Assembly: GCA_023380515.1 (NCBI GenBank)
Contig: JAMCRH010000170.1
Span: 14,825-78,824, forward strand
DNA: 64,000 nucleotides
Direction: 5' to 3'
Source: Gammaproteobacteria bacterium
GTDB taxonomy: Bacteria > Pseudomonadota > Gammaproteobacteria > Enterobacterales > Alteromonadaceae
Below the pieces are notes generated by a model. The model did not search any database and had not been told where the DNA came from. It saw nothing but the letters and a program-made list of their open reading frames with translations. Shown here piece by piece: positions 10,034 through 19,897 of this stretch (position 1 is its first letter; every line of letters begins with the position of its first letter). The translations under genes and the position numbers were made by a program.

Positions 10034-11161
10034 ATGTTAATCGGTGTACCAAAAGAAATTAAAAACCATGAGTATCGCATTGGTTTAACGCCAGCAGCCG
10101 TGCGTGAGTATATTGCTCACGGTCACCAAGTCATGGTTCAGCGCGACGGCGGTGTTGCTATCGGCTTTACCAACGAAGATTACGAAGCGGCAGGCGCTCG
10201 GATTGTCGATACACCGGAAGAAATCTTCGCTAGCGCAGATATGATTGTGAAAGTAAAAGAGCCGCAGCCAGGCGAATGTAAACAGCTGCGTGAAGGTCAA
10301 ATCCTCTACACTTACTTGCACTTGGCACCCGATCCAGAGCAAACGCGCTTACTCGCAGAAGCTGGCGTTTCAGCAATCGCTTATGAAACCGTCACCGACA
10401 ACCGCGGTGGTTTACCACTGTTAGCGCCTATGAGTGAAGTTGCAGGTCGCATGGCAATTCAAGCCGGCGCTCATAACCTCGAGAAAGCGCACGGTGGCAG
10501 CGGTACCCTGCTCGGTGGTGTTCCGGGTGTTGCACCAGGAAAAGTATTGGTAATCGGTGGTGGTGTCGTGGGCACTCAAGCTGCAAAAATGGCTGTTGGT
10601 TTAGGTGCTGATGTCACGATACTTGATCGTTCATTACCACGCTTACGCGAATTGGACGATATCTTCATGGGACGCGTCAAAACTGTCTATTCGACTGTTG
10701 ATGCCATTGATGCCTATTCACGCGAAGCGGACTTAGTTGTCGGCGCAGTCCTGATTCCAGGCGCTGCTGCACCGAAACTATTAACCCGTGAACACATCAA
10801 AAACATGAAGCCGGGTTCAGTCCTCGTTGACGTTGCGATTGACCAAGGTGGTTGTTTCGAAACTTCAAAAGCGACGACTCACCAAGACCCAACCTACGTC
10901 GTTGACGACGTCGTGCACTATTGTGTCGCGAATATGCCAGGTGGTGTTGCTCGTACCTCGACAATCGCCTTGAATAACGCAACGTTACCGTATGGTATTG
11001 CGCTGGCAAACAAAGGGTTGGCGGCAATGGAAAGCGACGCCAACTTGCGCAATGGTCTGAACATGCATAAGGGCTACATCACCTACAAAGCGGTTCATGA
11101 CGACCTTGGTAAGCAACTTGGCTTAGATTACTTAGAGCCGCTTTCAGCGATTAAGCTGTAA
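10034..11161 (+). CDS. ald: Alanine dehydrogenase
   Basis: An NAD-dependent enzyme interconverting L-alanine with pyruvate and ammonia, here probably catabolic. The N-terminus [20 protein letters not shown] and the Rossmann motif [12 protein letters not shown] (about residue 172) are diagnostic. I chose the ATG at 10034, which has a TGAGG ribosome binding site and matches the family N-terminus, over a longer reading from 9974. Length 375 aa fits the family. It occupies the region where E. coli carries cydDC, between lrp and trxB. A terminator follows directly. Confidence 0.96.
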   Translation: MLIGVPKEIKNHEYRIGLTPAAVREYIAHGHQVMVQRDGGVAIGFTNEDYEAAGARIVDTPEEIFASADMIVKVKEPQPGECKQLREGQILYTYLHLAPDPEQTRLLAEAGVSAIAYETVTDNRGGLPLLAPMSEVAGRMAIQAGAHNLEKAHGGSGTLLGGVPGVAPGKVLVIGGGVVGTQAAKMAVGLGADVTILDRSLPRLRELDDIFMGRVKTVYSTVDAIDAYSREADLVVGAVLIPGAAAPKLLTREHIKNMKPGSVLVDVAIDQGGCFETSKATTHQDPTYVVDDVVHYCVANMPGGVARTSTIALNNATLPYGIALANKGLAAMESDANLRNGLNMHKGYITYKAVHDDLGKQLGLDYLEPLSAIKL

Positions 11162-11181
11162 GGTCTGCGAGACAAACGAAT

Positions 11182-11207
11182 AAGAGCCGGCTTTAGCCGG
11201 CTCTTTA
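11182..11207 (+). terminator. Terminator of ald
   Basis: A strong perfect hairpin (AGAGCCGGCT with AGCCGGCTCT, two-base loop) begins 21 bases after the ald stop, followed by a short T-run. Confidence 0.85.
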
Positions 11208-11241
11208 CCCTCTGCGCACAACTCCCTACAATGGGCGTTGA

Positions 11242-12276
<1,035 letters not shown>

Positions 12277-12284
12277 GACTGACT

Positions 12285-12317
12285 AAGCGGAGTAGCACAC
12301 TACTCCGCTTTTTTTCG
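12285..12317 (+). terminator. Terminator between trxB and aat
   Basis: An 11-bp perfect stem (AAGCGGAGTAG with CTACTCCGCTT, four-base loop) is followed by a run of T reaching to within a few bases of the aat start codon. Confidence 0.9.
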
Positions 12318-12319
12318 CC

Positions 12320-13060
12320 ATGACCCACGAACGTACACCATACTTTCACATTCTCGAACGCGACCCGCTTAGTCCATTCCCCGCGGTGGAACTGGCGCAC
12401 CGTGATCCCGATGGTCTGCTCGCGATTGGCGGCTGTCTCGCGCCCGAGCGCTTGATGAACGCCTACCAACACGGAATCTTTCCATGGTTTAGCCCGGGCG
12501 AACCGATTCTCTGGTGGTCTCCTTCAACTCGCGCTGTTATTCCTATTCACGGCGTTCGTGTGAATCGCTCACTGCGCAAATTTCTTGGCAATAATCCTTA
12601 TTCCGTGACCATCAATCGCAGTTTTCCAGCCGTGATTCATCATTGTGCGACAACGCCGAGAGGCCCCGGTAACGGCGTTTGGATTACCCCAGAAATGCAG
12701 CGGGCATACATTCGCTTGCATCATTTGCACATCGCTCATTCAGTAGAAGTGTGGCATCAAGAACAACTCGTTGGTGGCTTATACGGTGTTCTGACGAAAC
12801 AGACATTTTGCGGTGAAAGTATGTTCAGCCATGCACCAAATGCATCAAAAGTGGCATTAGTGGTCTTTTCTGAGTACCTCAAGCAAATTGGCGTGAAACA
12901 AATCGATTGCCAAATTATGAATCCGTTTTTACAGCAAATGGGGGCGGTTTCTATCGCCCGTAAAGAGTTTTTAGACCGACTCAACCGACAAGAAACGCTC
13001 GAATTTGCAGGGCAATTGCTGAAACCACAGCAATTGCTTGCAGCTAATGTTGGCAATTAA
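12320..13060 (+). CDS. aat: Leucyl/phenylalanyl-tRNA-protein transferase
   Basis: Adds Leu or Phe from aminoacyl-tRNA to N-terminal Lys/Arg of proteins, creating N-degrons read by ClpS-ClpAP. Diagnostic blocks are DGLLAIGGCL, YQHGIFPWFSPGEPILWWSP (residues about 48-67), GESMFSH and NASKVALVVFSEYL. Length 246 aa compares with 234 in E. coli. The initiation region is odd: the ATG sits directly after the U-tract of the trxB terminator and has no visible Shine-Dalgarno sequence. Its partners clpA and clpS are within 4 kb. Confidence 0.95.
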   Translation: MTHERTPYFHILERDPLSPFPAVELAHRDPDGLLAIGGCLAPERLMNAYQHGIFPWFSPGEPILWWSPSTRAVIPIHGVRVNRSLRKFLGNNPYSVTINRSFPAVIHHCATTPRGPGNGVWITPEMQRAYIRLHHLHIAHSVEVWHQEQLVGGLYGVLTKQTFCGESMFSHAPNASKVALVVFSEYLKQIGVKQIDCQIMNPFLQQMGAVSIARKEFLDRLNRQETLEFAGQLLKPQQLLAANVGN

Positions 13061-13345
<285 letters not shown>

Positions 13346-13362
13346 TTTTTAACGCAAATGCG

Positions 13363-13403
13363 AAAAAACCCAGTATCGCGATTCGCGTTTCACTGGGTTT
13401 TTT
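13363..13403 (+). terminator. Bidirectional terminator between infA and clpA
   Basis: A long hairpin (AAAAAACCCAGT with ACTGGGTTTTTT, and an inner CGCG/CGCG stem) has A/T tracts at both ends, so it can stop infA transcripts on plus and clpA transcripts on minus. Confidence 0.85.
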
Positions 13404-13460
13404 TGATCATTCAATAAAAAGAGCCTAACGCAGCGTCGAACTGCACCTGCGAAGCGGCGG

Positions 13461-15719
13461 TTAAGTCACCGCTTCACTTGCACTGTCATAAACAAAGTCG
13501 AGGGTATTCGACTCGGTGTCGAGACGCACGCGAACGTTACCACCTTGGCTTAAACAGCCAAACAGGATTTCATTCGCTAGTGGCTTCTTCAATTGTTCCT
13601 GAATCACCCGACTCATCGGTCGTGCGCCCATCGCACGGTCGTAGCCTTTCTCAGCTATCCAGTTTAATGCAGCTTGTTCAACTTCGAGCGAAACGCCCTT
13701 CTTATCGAGCTGAGCCTGTAACTCACAGATAAATTTATCGACCACTTGCAAAATCACTTCGGTGTTGAGGTGATTAAACCAGATAATGCCGTCGAGACGA
13801 TTACGGAACTCCGGCGTAAACACTTTATTAATTTCCGCCATCGCATCGAACTGATGGTCTTGCTGTTGAAAACCAATCGATTTACGCTCGGTTTCACGCA
13901 CACCAGCGTTCGTGGTCATCACCAACACAACGTTACGGAAATCGGCTTTACGGCCGTTGTTGTCCGTCAGCGTGCCGTTATCCATCACCTGCAACAGGAT
14001 ATTGAAAATGTCACTATGGGCTTTCTCAATCTCGTCCATTAACACCACACTATACGGGTGTTTAATGACAGCATCGGTGAGCAAGCCACCCTGCTCGAAG
14101 CCGACATAGCCTGGCGGTGCGCCAATGAGTCGGCTCACTGCATGACGCTCCATGTATTCCGACATATCAAAGCGCAGTAACTCAACCCCCATGACCTTGG
14201 CTAATTGCTGCGTGACCTCAGTTTTACCAACACCGGTTGGTCCAGCAAACAAGAACGAGCCGACCGGCTTGTGTTCTGCTGCTAAACCACTACGAGACAG
14301 ACGAATTGCGGAAACCAGTGAATCGATGGCCTGATCTTGGCCAAATACCACCATTTTCAGGTTACGGTCCAATTGCTTCAGCATGCTTTGATCATTGCGT
14401 GACACCGATTGCGCTGGAATCCGTGCAATACGAGAAATAATGGCTTCAATATCACTAACACCAATCGTTTTCTTCCGCTTCGATGCTGGAAGCAATCGTT
14501 GACTTGCCCCCGCCTCGTCCAGCACATCAATGGCTTTGTCCGGTAAATGGCGGTCATTGATATATTTTGCTGCCAGTTCGGCCGCGGCCCGGATGGCAGG
14601 TTGGGTGTAGCGAATACCGTGGTGCGCCTCATATTTGTCGCGAAGACCGAGTAAAATTCTCGTGGTGTCCGCCACTGAAGGCTCACTAATGTCAATTTTC
14701 TGGAAACGCCGAACGAGCGCACGATCTTTCTCAAAAATATTCTTATATTCTTGATAGGTCGTTGAGCCAATACATTTCAGTTCACCACTCGACAGTAAGG
14801 GTTTCAACAGGTTCGACGCATCCATAACACCACCAGACGCAGAGCCAGCACCGATTATCGTATGAATCTCGTCAATAAATAGAATGGCATGCGTTTGTCT
14901 GGTGATTTCTTTTAAAAGTGCTTTAAAGCGTTTCTCAAAGTCACCACGATACTTTGTGCCCGCCAATAAACCGCCCATATCAAGGCTGTAAATCACCGCA
15001 TCGGCCATCACCTCTGGCACGTCGCCTTGGACAATTTTCCAAGCTAAGCCCTCAGCAATAGCGGTTTTACCAACGCCAGCTTCACCGACGAACAAAGGGT
15101 TATTCTTGCGTCGACGACAAAGCACTTGTACTGTTCGCTCGAGCTCCATGTCACGACCGATTAACGGGTCAATTTTACCGGCTTCCGCTCGCTGATTTAA
15201 ATTCACACAAAAGCGCGCAAGAAAGCTCTGCTCTTCGTTATCAGAGCTCGCTTCTTGACTATCAATCGGTGCGCCTTTCTCTTCCTCGATGCGCGAGATA
15301 CCATGGGAAATAAAGTTCACCACATCTAGCCGTGTCACTTCATGTTTATTCAATAAGTAAACAGCCTGTGATTCTTGCTCGCTGAAAATCGCGACTAAAA
15401 CGTTGGCGCCCGTAACTTCAGAATTACCAGAAGATTGCACATGGAAAACGGCACGTTGTAATACCCGTTGAAAACCGAGTGTTGGCTGAGTTTCCCCAAG
15501 GTCGTCGTCGGGGAAGCGTGGCGTCGAACGGTCAATGTACGTGAGCAAATCACTTTTGAGCGCAGCGAAATCGATGCCACATGCGCGTAAAGCGTCTGCA
15601 GCCTCGGGATTGTCGAGCAAGGCGACAAGTAAATGTTCAACGGTCATGAGCTCATGGTGACGCTCACGTGCTAGGCGGAAGGCGTCATTCAACGAGATTT
15701 CGAGCGCTTTGTTCAGCAT
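13461..15719 (-). CDS. clpA: ClpA, ATPase of the ClpAP protease
   Basis: A Hsp100 unfoldase of 752 aa (E. coli 758). It has an N-terminal ClpS-binding repeat domain (1-145), a D1 AAA module with GEAGVGKT (near 215) and [17 protein letters not shown], and a D2 module with GPTGVGKT (near 495) and [11 protein letters not shown]. An ATP-independent insertion typical of ClpB (the coiled-coil M domain) is absent, which identifies ClpA. It feeds substrates to ClpP. It is 22 bases downstream of clpS and is presumably co-transcribed with it. Confidence 0.97.
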   Translation of the reverse strand: MLNKALEISLNDAFRLARERHHELMTVEHLLVALLDNPEAADALRACGIDFAALKSDLLTYIDRSTPRFPDDDLGETQPTLGFQRVLQRAVFHVQSSGNSEVTGANVLVAIFSEQESQAVYLLNKHEVTRLDVVNFISHGISRIEEEKGAPIDSQEASSDNEEQSFLARFCVNLNQRAEAGKIDPLIGRDMELERTVQVLCRRRKNNPLFVGEAGVGKTAIAEGLAWKIVQGDVPEVMADAVIYSLDMGGLLAGTKYRGDFEKRFKALLKEITRQTHAILFIDEIHTIIGAGSASGGVMDASNLLKPLLSSGELKCIGSTTYQEYKNIFEKDRALVRRFQKIDISEPSVADTTRILLGLRDKYEAHHGIRYTQPAIRAAAELAAKYINDRHLPDKAIDVLDEAGASQRLLPASKRKKTIGVSDIEAIISRIARIPAQSVSRNDQSMLKQLDRNLKMVVFGQDQAIDSLVSAIRLSRSGLAAEHKPVGSFLFAGPTGVGKTEVTQQLAKVMGVELLRFDMSEYMERHAVSRLIGAPPGYVGFEQGGLLTDAVIKHPYSVVLMDEIEKAHSDIFNILLQVMDNGTLTDNNGRKADFRNVVLVMTTNAGVRETERKSIGFQQQDHQFDAMAEINKVFTPEFRNRLDGIIWFNHLNTEVILQVVDKFICELQAQLDKKGVSLEVEQAALNWIAEKGYDRAMGARPMSRVIQEQLKKPLANEILFGCLSQGGNVRVRLDTESNTLDFVYDSASEAVT

Positions 15720-15741
15720 ACTGCTCTCCTTACTTCACAAA

Positions 15742-16059
15742 TCATACTTGCTCCATGGTACAGAGCAATGGGTGTTGGTGTTCACGTGCATACTGATTCA
15801 CCTGCACCACTTTCGTTTCTGCAATTTCAGCAGAATAGACCCCGCAAACGGCCTTGCCTCGATGGTGAACTTGCAACATAACCTCCGTGGCTGCTTCTTG
15901 ATCAAGACGGAAAAACCGGACGAGCACCTCAATCACAAAATCCATCGGTGTAAAGTCATCATTGTTTAACATCACCTGATACATACGTGGAGGCTGCAGT
16001 TTCAGGTCTGTTGTCTCATCTAAATGATGCTCAGGAATTGAATCGCTAAACCAAGTCAT
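15742..16059 (-). CDS. clpS: ClpS, N-recognin adaptor of ClpAP
   Basis: A 105-residue adaptor that binds N-terminal Leu/Phe/Tyr/Trp and delivers substrates to ClpA. The conserved core begins [20 protein letters not shown] (about residues 28-47); the substrate pocket includes the NNDD and MDFV residues. The [19 protein letters not shown] segment is also typical. It is upstream of clpA and divergent from cspD, the standard gammaproteobacterial arrangement. Confidence 0.96.
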   Translation of the reverse strand: MTWFSDSIPEHHLDETTDLKLQPPRMYQVMLNNDDFTPMDFVIEVLVRFFRLDQEAATEVMLQVHHRGKAVCGVYSAEIAETKVVQVNQYAREHQHPLLCTMEQV

Positions 16060-16169
16060 GACTTAAAAAACACCTTTATTCCTATTCACTATAGCTAGAT
16101 TTTTATCACTCTGTCATTTTTTTACAGAATGATTCGTTAAAAAATTGTAATAATTTTACCAACAAACGC

Positions 16170-16197
16170 TTGACTATTTTTTGGTCTTATCTACATT
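16170..16197 (+). promoter_or_regulatory. Possible cspD promoter with long leader
   Basis: TTGACT and TACATT are separated by 16 bases in the 286-base clpS-cspD gap. Transcription from here would give a 5' leader of roughly 140 bases before cspD, reminiscent of cold-shock gene leaders. The rest of the gap is AT-rich with no open frame I can support. Confidence 0.4.
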
Positions 16198-16345
16198 AAC
16201 AAATGGTACTGATTGTTCAGAATTTCAAGCACCCTAAATTCAAGGGTCTGAACACACTTAAAATCAGTCTGGCACCCAAACAATAATAACAGGTGCGTCC
16301 ACGACCATTATAACAAAACGACAAACGCAAGAAGGAAGTAGATGT

Positions 16346-16567
16346 ATGGCTACCGGTAAAGTCAAATGGTTCAATAACTCGAAAGGTTTTGGTTTTATTG
16401 AATCTGAGGAGCGCAGTGGTGATATCTTTGCCCACTACTCCACCATTCAAATGGAAGGATACCGTACGCTAAAAGCTGGACAAGAAGTCGACTTTGAGCT
16501 CGAAGAAGGTCCTAAAGGTTTACACGCAATCCATATCGTTCCCCACTCAGCAGATACCAAATCATAA
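16346..16567 (+). CDS. cspD: CspD-type cold-shock-domain protein
   Basis: A 73-residue single cold-shock domain with RNP1 (KGFGFI) and RNP2 (DIFAHYS). E. coli CspD is a stationary-phase, single-stranded-DNA-binding inhibitor of replication. The IFAHYSTIQMEGYRTLKAGQ stretch and the position divergent from clpS favour CspD over the CspA paralogues. A GAAGGAAG ribosome binding site lies upstream, and a terminator lies 28 bases after the stop. Confidence 0.93.
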   Translation: MATGKVKWFNNSKGFGFIESEERSGDIFAHYSTIQMEGYRTLKAGQEVDFELEEGPKGLHAIHIVPHSADTKS

Positions 16568-16594
16568 CATTTGTTGTATCTATGAGTGGTTGCA

Positions 16595-16621
16595 GCCGGT
16601 GTGTTTTGCACACCGGCTTTT
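16595..16621 (+). terminator. Terminator of cspD
   Basis: A perfect 9-bp stem (GCCGGTGTG with CACACCGGC, TTTTG loop) is followed by TTTT. Confidence 0.85.
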
Positions 16622-16649
16622 CCATTTGGCACAACTAAAACTGTAACCC

Positions 16650-17711
16650 TTAATCATTCATTCCATAAAAACGACGCAATTGATCGCGCAAATTCGGCGG
16701 CGTACCAACAATCGTTAAAGTATCTGTTTGCACGTCATATTCAACTCGGCCACCAAGTAGTTTCTGTTCAAACGCAACACTCAAGCCACCACCTTGACCT
16801 TGAAATTTCATTAATGAACGCAAGCTTGCTTTGTCGGCTGGAAATGCATCTGGCATATCCAAGCCTTTTTCCTGAGCGAAGCTTTTTAATGACGGCGCAC
16901 CTTGCTCAACTAAACGTTGATCCAATGACTGTAGCTGCACCTGCTCGCCCTGTTGCCACTGCTCACCGCAGTACTCATAGACTTCTTTGCGAACATCTTG
17001 TGCACGCTCTGGCTCAAGGTCAGCACCCGCAATCATGGCCTGTACCGTATTGACTAACTGCTGTGTGCTCGCTTTTGCATTGACGCGTTCAACACAACCA
17101 AGAAAATCCAAGAAGAACTCACCTGCTTTGCGACCGGTGCGGCCTTTCAAAAATGAAACGTAGTAAAGATCATCCGCTTCAGCCTGATATTCGGTCAAGT
17201 TAATACGCGCCGCCAGTTGCACTTTGCCAACATCGAGTTGCGCGGCTTTGTGCACACTCAAGTCGGGTTGCACCATAACGCCTTCGCGTACAGGTAAGTA
17301 GCCTACTAACAGAAAACGGTCGCCGCTTTCTTCATAGTCCGCTAGTAACAAAAAGCCCGCTTCACCAACTGCATAGTTGCTTAGTTGTTGCTGCAATAAA
17401 CGAGCAACCTGTTGCGATAGTTCGACAAAGCTATTGGCGTCCGTCAACCAATGAGCCAGCAACTTAGGGAATTCAGGCTCAGGAATCGCCTCGCCGCGCT
17501 CACGAGCATCCGCATAGGCTGAGTCGTCAGCACTGACGAAGCTTGCGTACCCTTTGGTTGGCTTCGCTTGGTAAACCTCTGATAGTTCAGCAAGTAGCGT
17601 CACCACTTCAGGGTCGTTCTGCAAGGTTGCAGGGGAAAACCGTACGCCATAATTACCGTCTGGATCTTGATATATTTCGTGCACAATGCTGGCTGTAACC
17701 GTCAGATTCAT
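16650..17711 (-). CDS. yejK: YejK/NdpA nucleoid-associated protein
   Basis: A protein of 353 residues of the NdpA family (E. coli YejK, 335 aa), an abundant nucleoid-associated protein of unclear exact role. The C-terminal signature (FPADKASLRSLMKFQGQGGG and GTPPNLRDQLRR) is nearly the same as in E. coli; FLKGRTGRKAGEFFLDFLG is also diagnostic. I chose the ATG at 17711 (MNLTVTASIVHEI) over one six codons upstream because it matches the family N-terminus and has a purine-rich GAGAGA leader. Divergent from yejL, as in E. coli. Confidence 0.92.
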   Translation of the reverse strand: MNLTVTASIVHEIYQDPDGNYGVRFSPATLQNDPEVVTLLAELSEVYQAKPTKGYASFVSADDSAYADARERGEAIPEPEFPKLLAHWLTDANSFVELSQQVARLLQQQLSNYAVGEAGFLLLADYEESGDRFLLVGYLPVREGVMVQPDLSVHKAAQLDVGKVQLAARINLTEYQAEADDLYYVSFLKGRTGRKAGEFFLDFLGCVERVNAKASTQQLVNTVQAMIAGADLEPERAQDVRKEVYEYCGEQWQQGEQVQLQSLDQRLVEQGAPSLKSFAQEKGLDMPDAFPADKASLRSLMKFQGQGGGLSVAFEQKLLGGRVEYDVQTDTLTIVGTPPNLRDQLRRFYGMND

Positions 17712-17789
17712 GTCTCTCTCGCTATGCAACCTACTGATTTATGTTAAACTTAAGAAATTGTATTCTACCACGTGAATGAAGAGAGCCCC

Positions 17790-18017
17790 ATGCCGATACT
17801 GTCGAAATACGACGAAGAGCGTCAAGAAAAACTCATCAATGAAATTTTAGATTTATTTGCCAATGACAGCTCTCCAAGTGACTTAGCTTTGATGACCTTA
17901 GGCAATGTCACTACCCACATCATTCATAACCATGTTGCTGCGGACAAACGAGAAGCAGTCGCAAGGCAGTTTGGGCAAATTCTGCTACAATCCATAGCAA
18001 ACTCGAGCCAAAGTTAG
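17790..18017 (+). CDS. yejL: YejL family protein
   Basis: A 75-residue DUF1414 protein (MPILSKYDEERQEKLINEIL, then PSDLALMTLGNVTTHIIH) matching E. coli YejL in length and pattern. The function is unknown. The ATG at 17790 has AAGAGAG upstream and fits the family; the GTG at 17772 is less likely. It lies 39 bases before yejM and is divergent from yejK. Confidence 0.9.
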   Translation: MPILSKYDEERQEKLINEILDLFANDSSPSDLALMTLGNVTTHIIHNHVAADKREAVARQFGQILLQSIANSSQS

Positions 18018-18056
18018 TTCGCTCGCTTCCGAAAAGAATAAATACAAGAGCAGCCC

Positions 18057-19655
18057 ATGGGAAAGTATCAGCAACGAGACCGCATCGCACGCTTGATTAG
18101 TTGGGGCCACTGGTTCACCTTTGGCAATATTTTCTTATGCTTATTAATCGGCCTTTTGTATGTGGAAAATGCGCTGCCGACCGGTTCTGCGTTGGGAAAT
18201 AGTTACATTTTTATTAGTTGGCTCGGCCATTTCGCCTTCTTACCATTCGTTGCTTTTATTATTCTTTTGTTTCCTTTATGTCTAATCGTGCCATTCTCGA
18301 GGTTTCTCCGTGGCTATGCCGCAACCATTGGCACAATTGGCCTCTTTACCCTGCTTTTCGACGGCATATTCTTTCGGCAATATGGCTTCCATCTCAATAC
18401 CTATTCACTCAATCAATTAGCACTCGACGCCGAAGAATGGTTTGCCGGTGGCAGCTTTCTCTTATTATCGCTCATCATACTCAGCTTTTTACTGATTTTT
18501 GCGGTTCAGCTCACCCTCGCCAACATAGCCTGGAAGCGTCTCGATTTACTACGTGATCGGTCCTTCGCAAAAGTGTTCACTGCGGTCTTTATTGCCAGTT
18601 TCCTAGCTAGCCACAGCACCCATATATGGGCAGATGCGAACTTATATTCACCGATCACACAACACGATGACTTATTTCCGTTGTCTTATCCAACCACAGC
18701 CAAATCATTGATGGCTCGTCACGGCTGGATTACCACCGAGCAATTCCAAGGGCGCCAAGACTTATTTAGCCGCGAAGCCCAGTTGCGAGTGAAGTACCCG
18801 ACCGGGCCGATGCTCTGTAGTAAAGAATCTAATTCATTAAGTACAACGGTATTTGCTTTCCAACATATGGATGCGGAGACCGCCGCTAAACTCACCGCTT
18901 CGGTTCCGCAGCTCGAACGTCACCAAGGCCAGCATCTGGCTCATGTCGATAGCGCTGCGGCCATCACTACTTTGCTCTACGGCATTCCTGATTTGTACAA
19001 TCAAAGTATTCACCGGCAAGGCCTCCTGCCAGCCTACCTCCGTACGATGCAGGATTTTGCAACACCTGTGCGTCTGCTTGCGTCACCTGCATTTGGCCGT
19101 GATTCTGTGCCGGCAGTCATGCAAGCGGAAACTCGCAGCTGGACCGGTGCGTTACAACCTGGGTTAAATGTCAGTGTCATCTTTGTCACGGCCGCAGATA
19201 TTGACGAGGTAATCACCTACCTTGAGCAAGTTATCGAGTCCGCACAGCCGGTGATAATCACCGGCTTAACCGCCGCAACGGAAAACAGCAATACCATTCA
19301 GCCTGAAGTTTTGAATGTGCCGCTCTGGACTGCGAATATGGACGTATATCCGCGTCAATTAACGACCCTTGAAGATATTATTCCAACTGTGCTCACTGCG
19401 TACATGTCTTGCGCTGAGCAGTTTCGAAATTTCACCAACGGCATTTCTCTGACCCAACCGACTCGAGAATTTCCACGCGTCTACACTGTGCGCCCTTATT
19501 TCTATATATTTGAACAACAGCAAACGACTATCATCGATGCCAATGGCGACATGTTATTGTTTAATCAAGCTGGTGAATTAGTCCCTGGTGCCGTTCCACC
19601 GACTCCGGTGTTTATTCAAAGCTTACGTGAGTTGCAGCGTTTCGCTGATCAATAG
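18057..19655 (+). CDS. yejM: YejM/PbgA (LapC)-type inner-membrane regulator of LPS synthesis
   Basis: A 532-residue protein with five N-terminal transmembrane helices (about residues 20-190) followed by a periplasmic alkaline phosphatase/sulfatase-like domain. E. coli YejM (586 aa) senses periplasmic lipid A and restrains LapB/FtsH-mediated LpxC degradation; its enzymatic site is degenerate. Here the globular domain is weakly conserved (TTLLYGIPDLYN, TPVRLLASPAFG), so orthology rests mainly on the membrane domain (GLFTLLFDGIFFRQYGFHLN) and the yejK-yejL-yejM order. A tRNA-Pro gene follows. Confidence 0.85.
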   Translation: MGKYQQRDRIARLISWGHWFTFGNIFLCLLIGLLYVENALPTGSALGNSYIFISWLGHFAFLPFVAFIILLFPLCLIVPFSRFLRGYAATIGTIGLFTLLFDGIFFRQYGFHLNTYSLNQLALDAEEWFAGGSFLLLSLIILSFLLIFAVQLTLANIAWKRLDLLRDRSFAKVFTAVFIASFLASHSTHIWADANLYSPITQHDDLFPLSYPTTAKSLMARHGWITTEQFQGRQDLFSREAQLRVKYPTGPMLCSKESNSLSTTVFAFQHMDAETAAKLTASVPQLERHQGQHLAHVDSAAAITTLLYGIPDLYNQSIHRQGLLPAYLRTMQDFATPVRLLASPAFGRDSVPAVMQAETRSWTGALQPGLNVSVIFVTAADIDEVITYLEQVIESAQPVIITGLTAATENSNTIQPEVLNVPLWTANMDVYPRQLTTLEDIIPTVLTAYMSCAEQFRNFTNGISLTQPTREFPRVYTVRPYFYIFEQQQTTIIDANGDMLLFNQAGELVPGAVPPTPVFIQSLRELQRFADQ

Positions 19656-19759
19656 CTCTACGGCTGATTAGGAATTGATTAAAAAGACGGCAGTTATTCG
19701 GCTAATCTGTTATTGCAGCTTGCGATTTGTGTTGAAAGCAGTAAGATACAGCGCACGGT

Positions 19760-19836
19760 CGGCGTGTGGCGCAGCTTGGTAGCGCACTGTCATGGGGTGT
19801 CAGGGGTCGCTGGTTCAAATCCAGTCACGCCGACCA
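19760..19836 (+). tRNA. proL: tRNA-Pro (anticodon GGG)
   Basis: A 77-nt tRNA with acceptor stem CGGCGTG/CACGCCG and encoded CCA. The D-arm is GCGCAGCTTGGTAGCGC. The anticodon loop ATGGGGT within CTGTC/GTCAG reads CCC and CCU as anticodon GGG. The T-arm contains GTTCAAATC. It is highly similar to E. coli proL, including the unpaired T-T in the anticodon stem. Confidence 0.96.
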
Positions 19837-19846
19837 ACAAATTCAA

Positions 19847-19881
19847 AAAAAGGGTTAAAGCGCAGGCTTTAACCCTTTTTT
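19847..19881 (+). terminator. Bidirectional terminator after tRNA-Pro
   Basis: A perfect 10-bp stem (AGGGTTAAAG with CTTTAACCCT) has A and T tracts on both flanks. It serves tRNA-Pro on plus and the convergent S9 peptidase on minus. Confidence 0.9.
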
Positions 19882-19897
19882 ATGATTTAAATTCACT

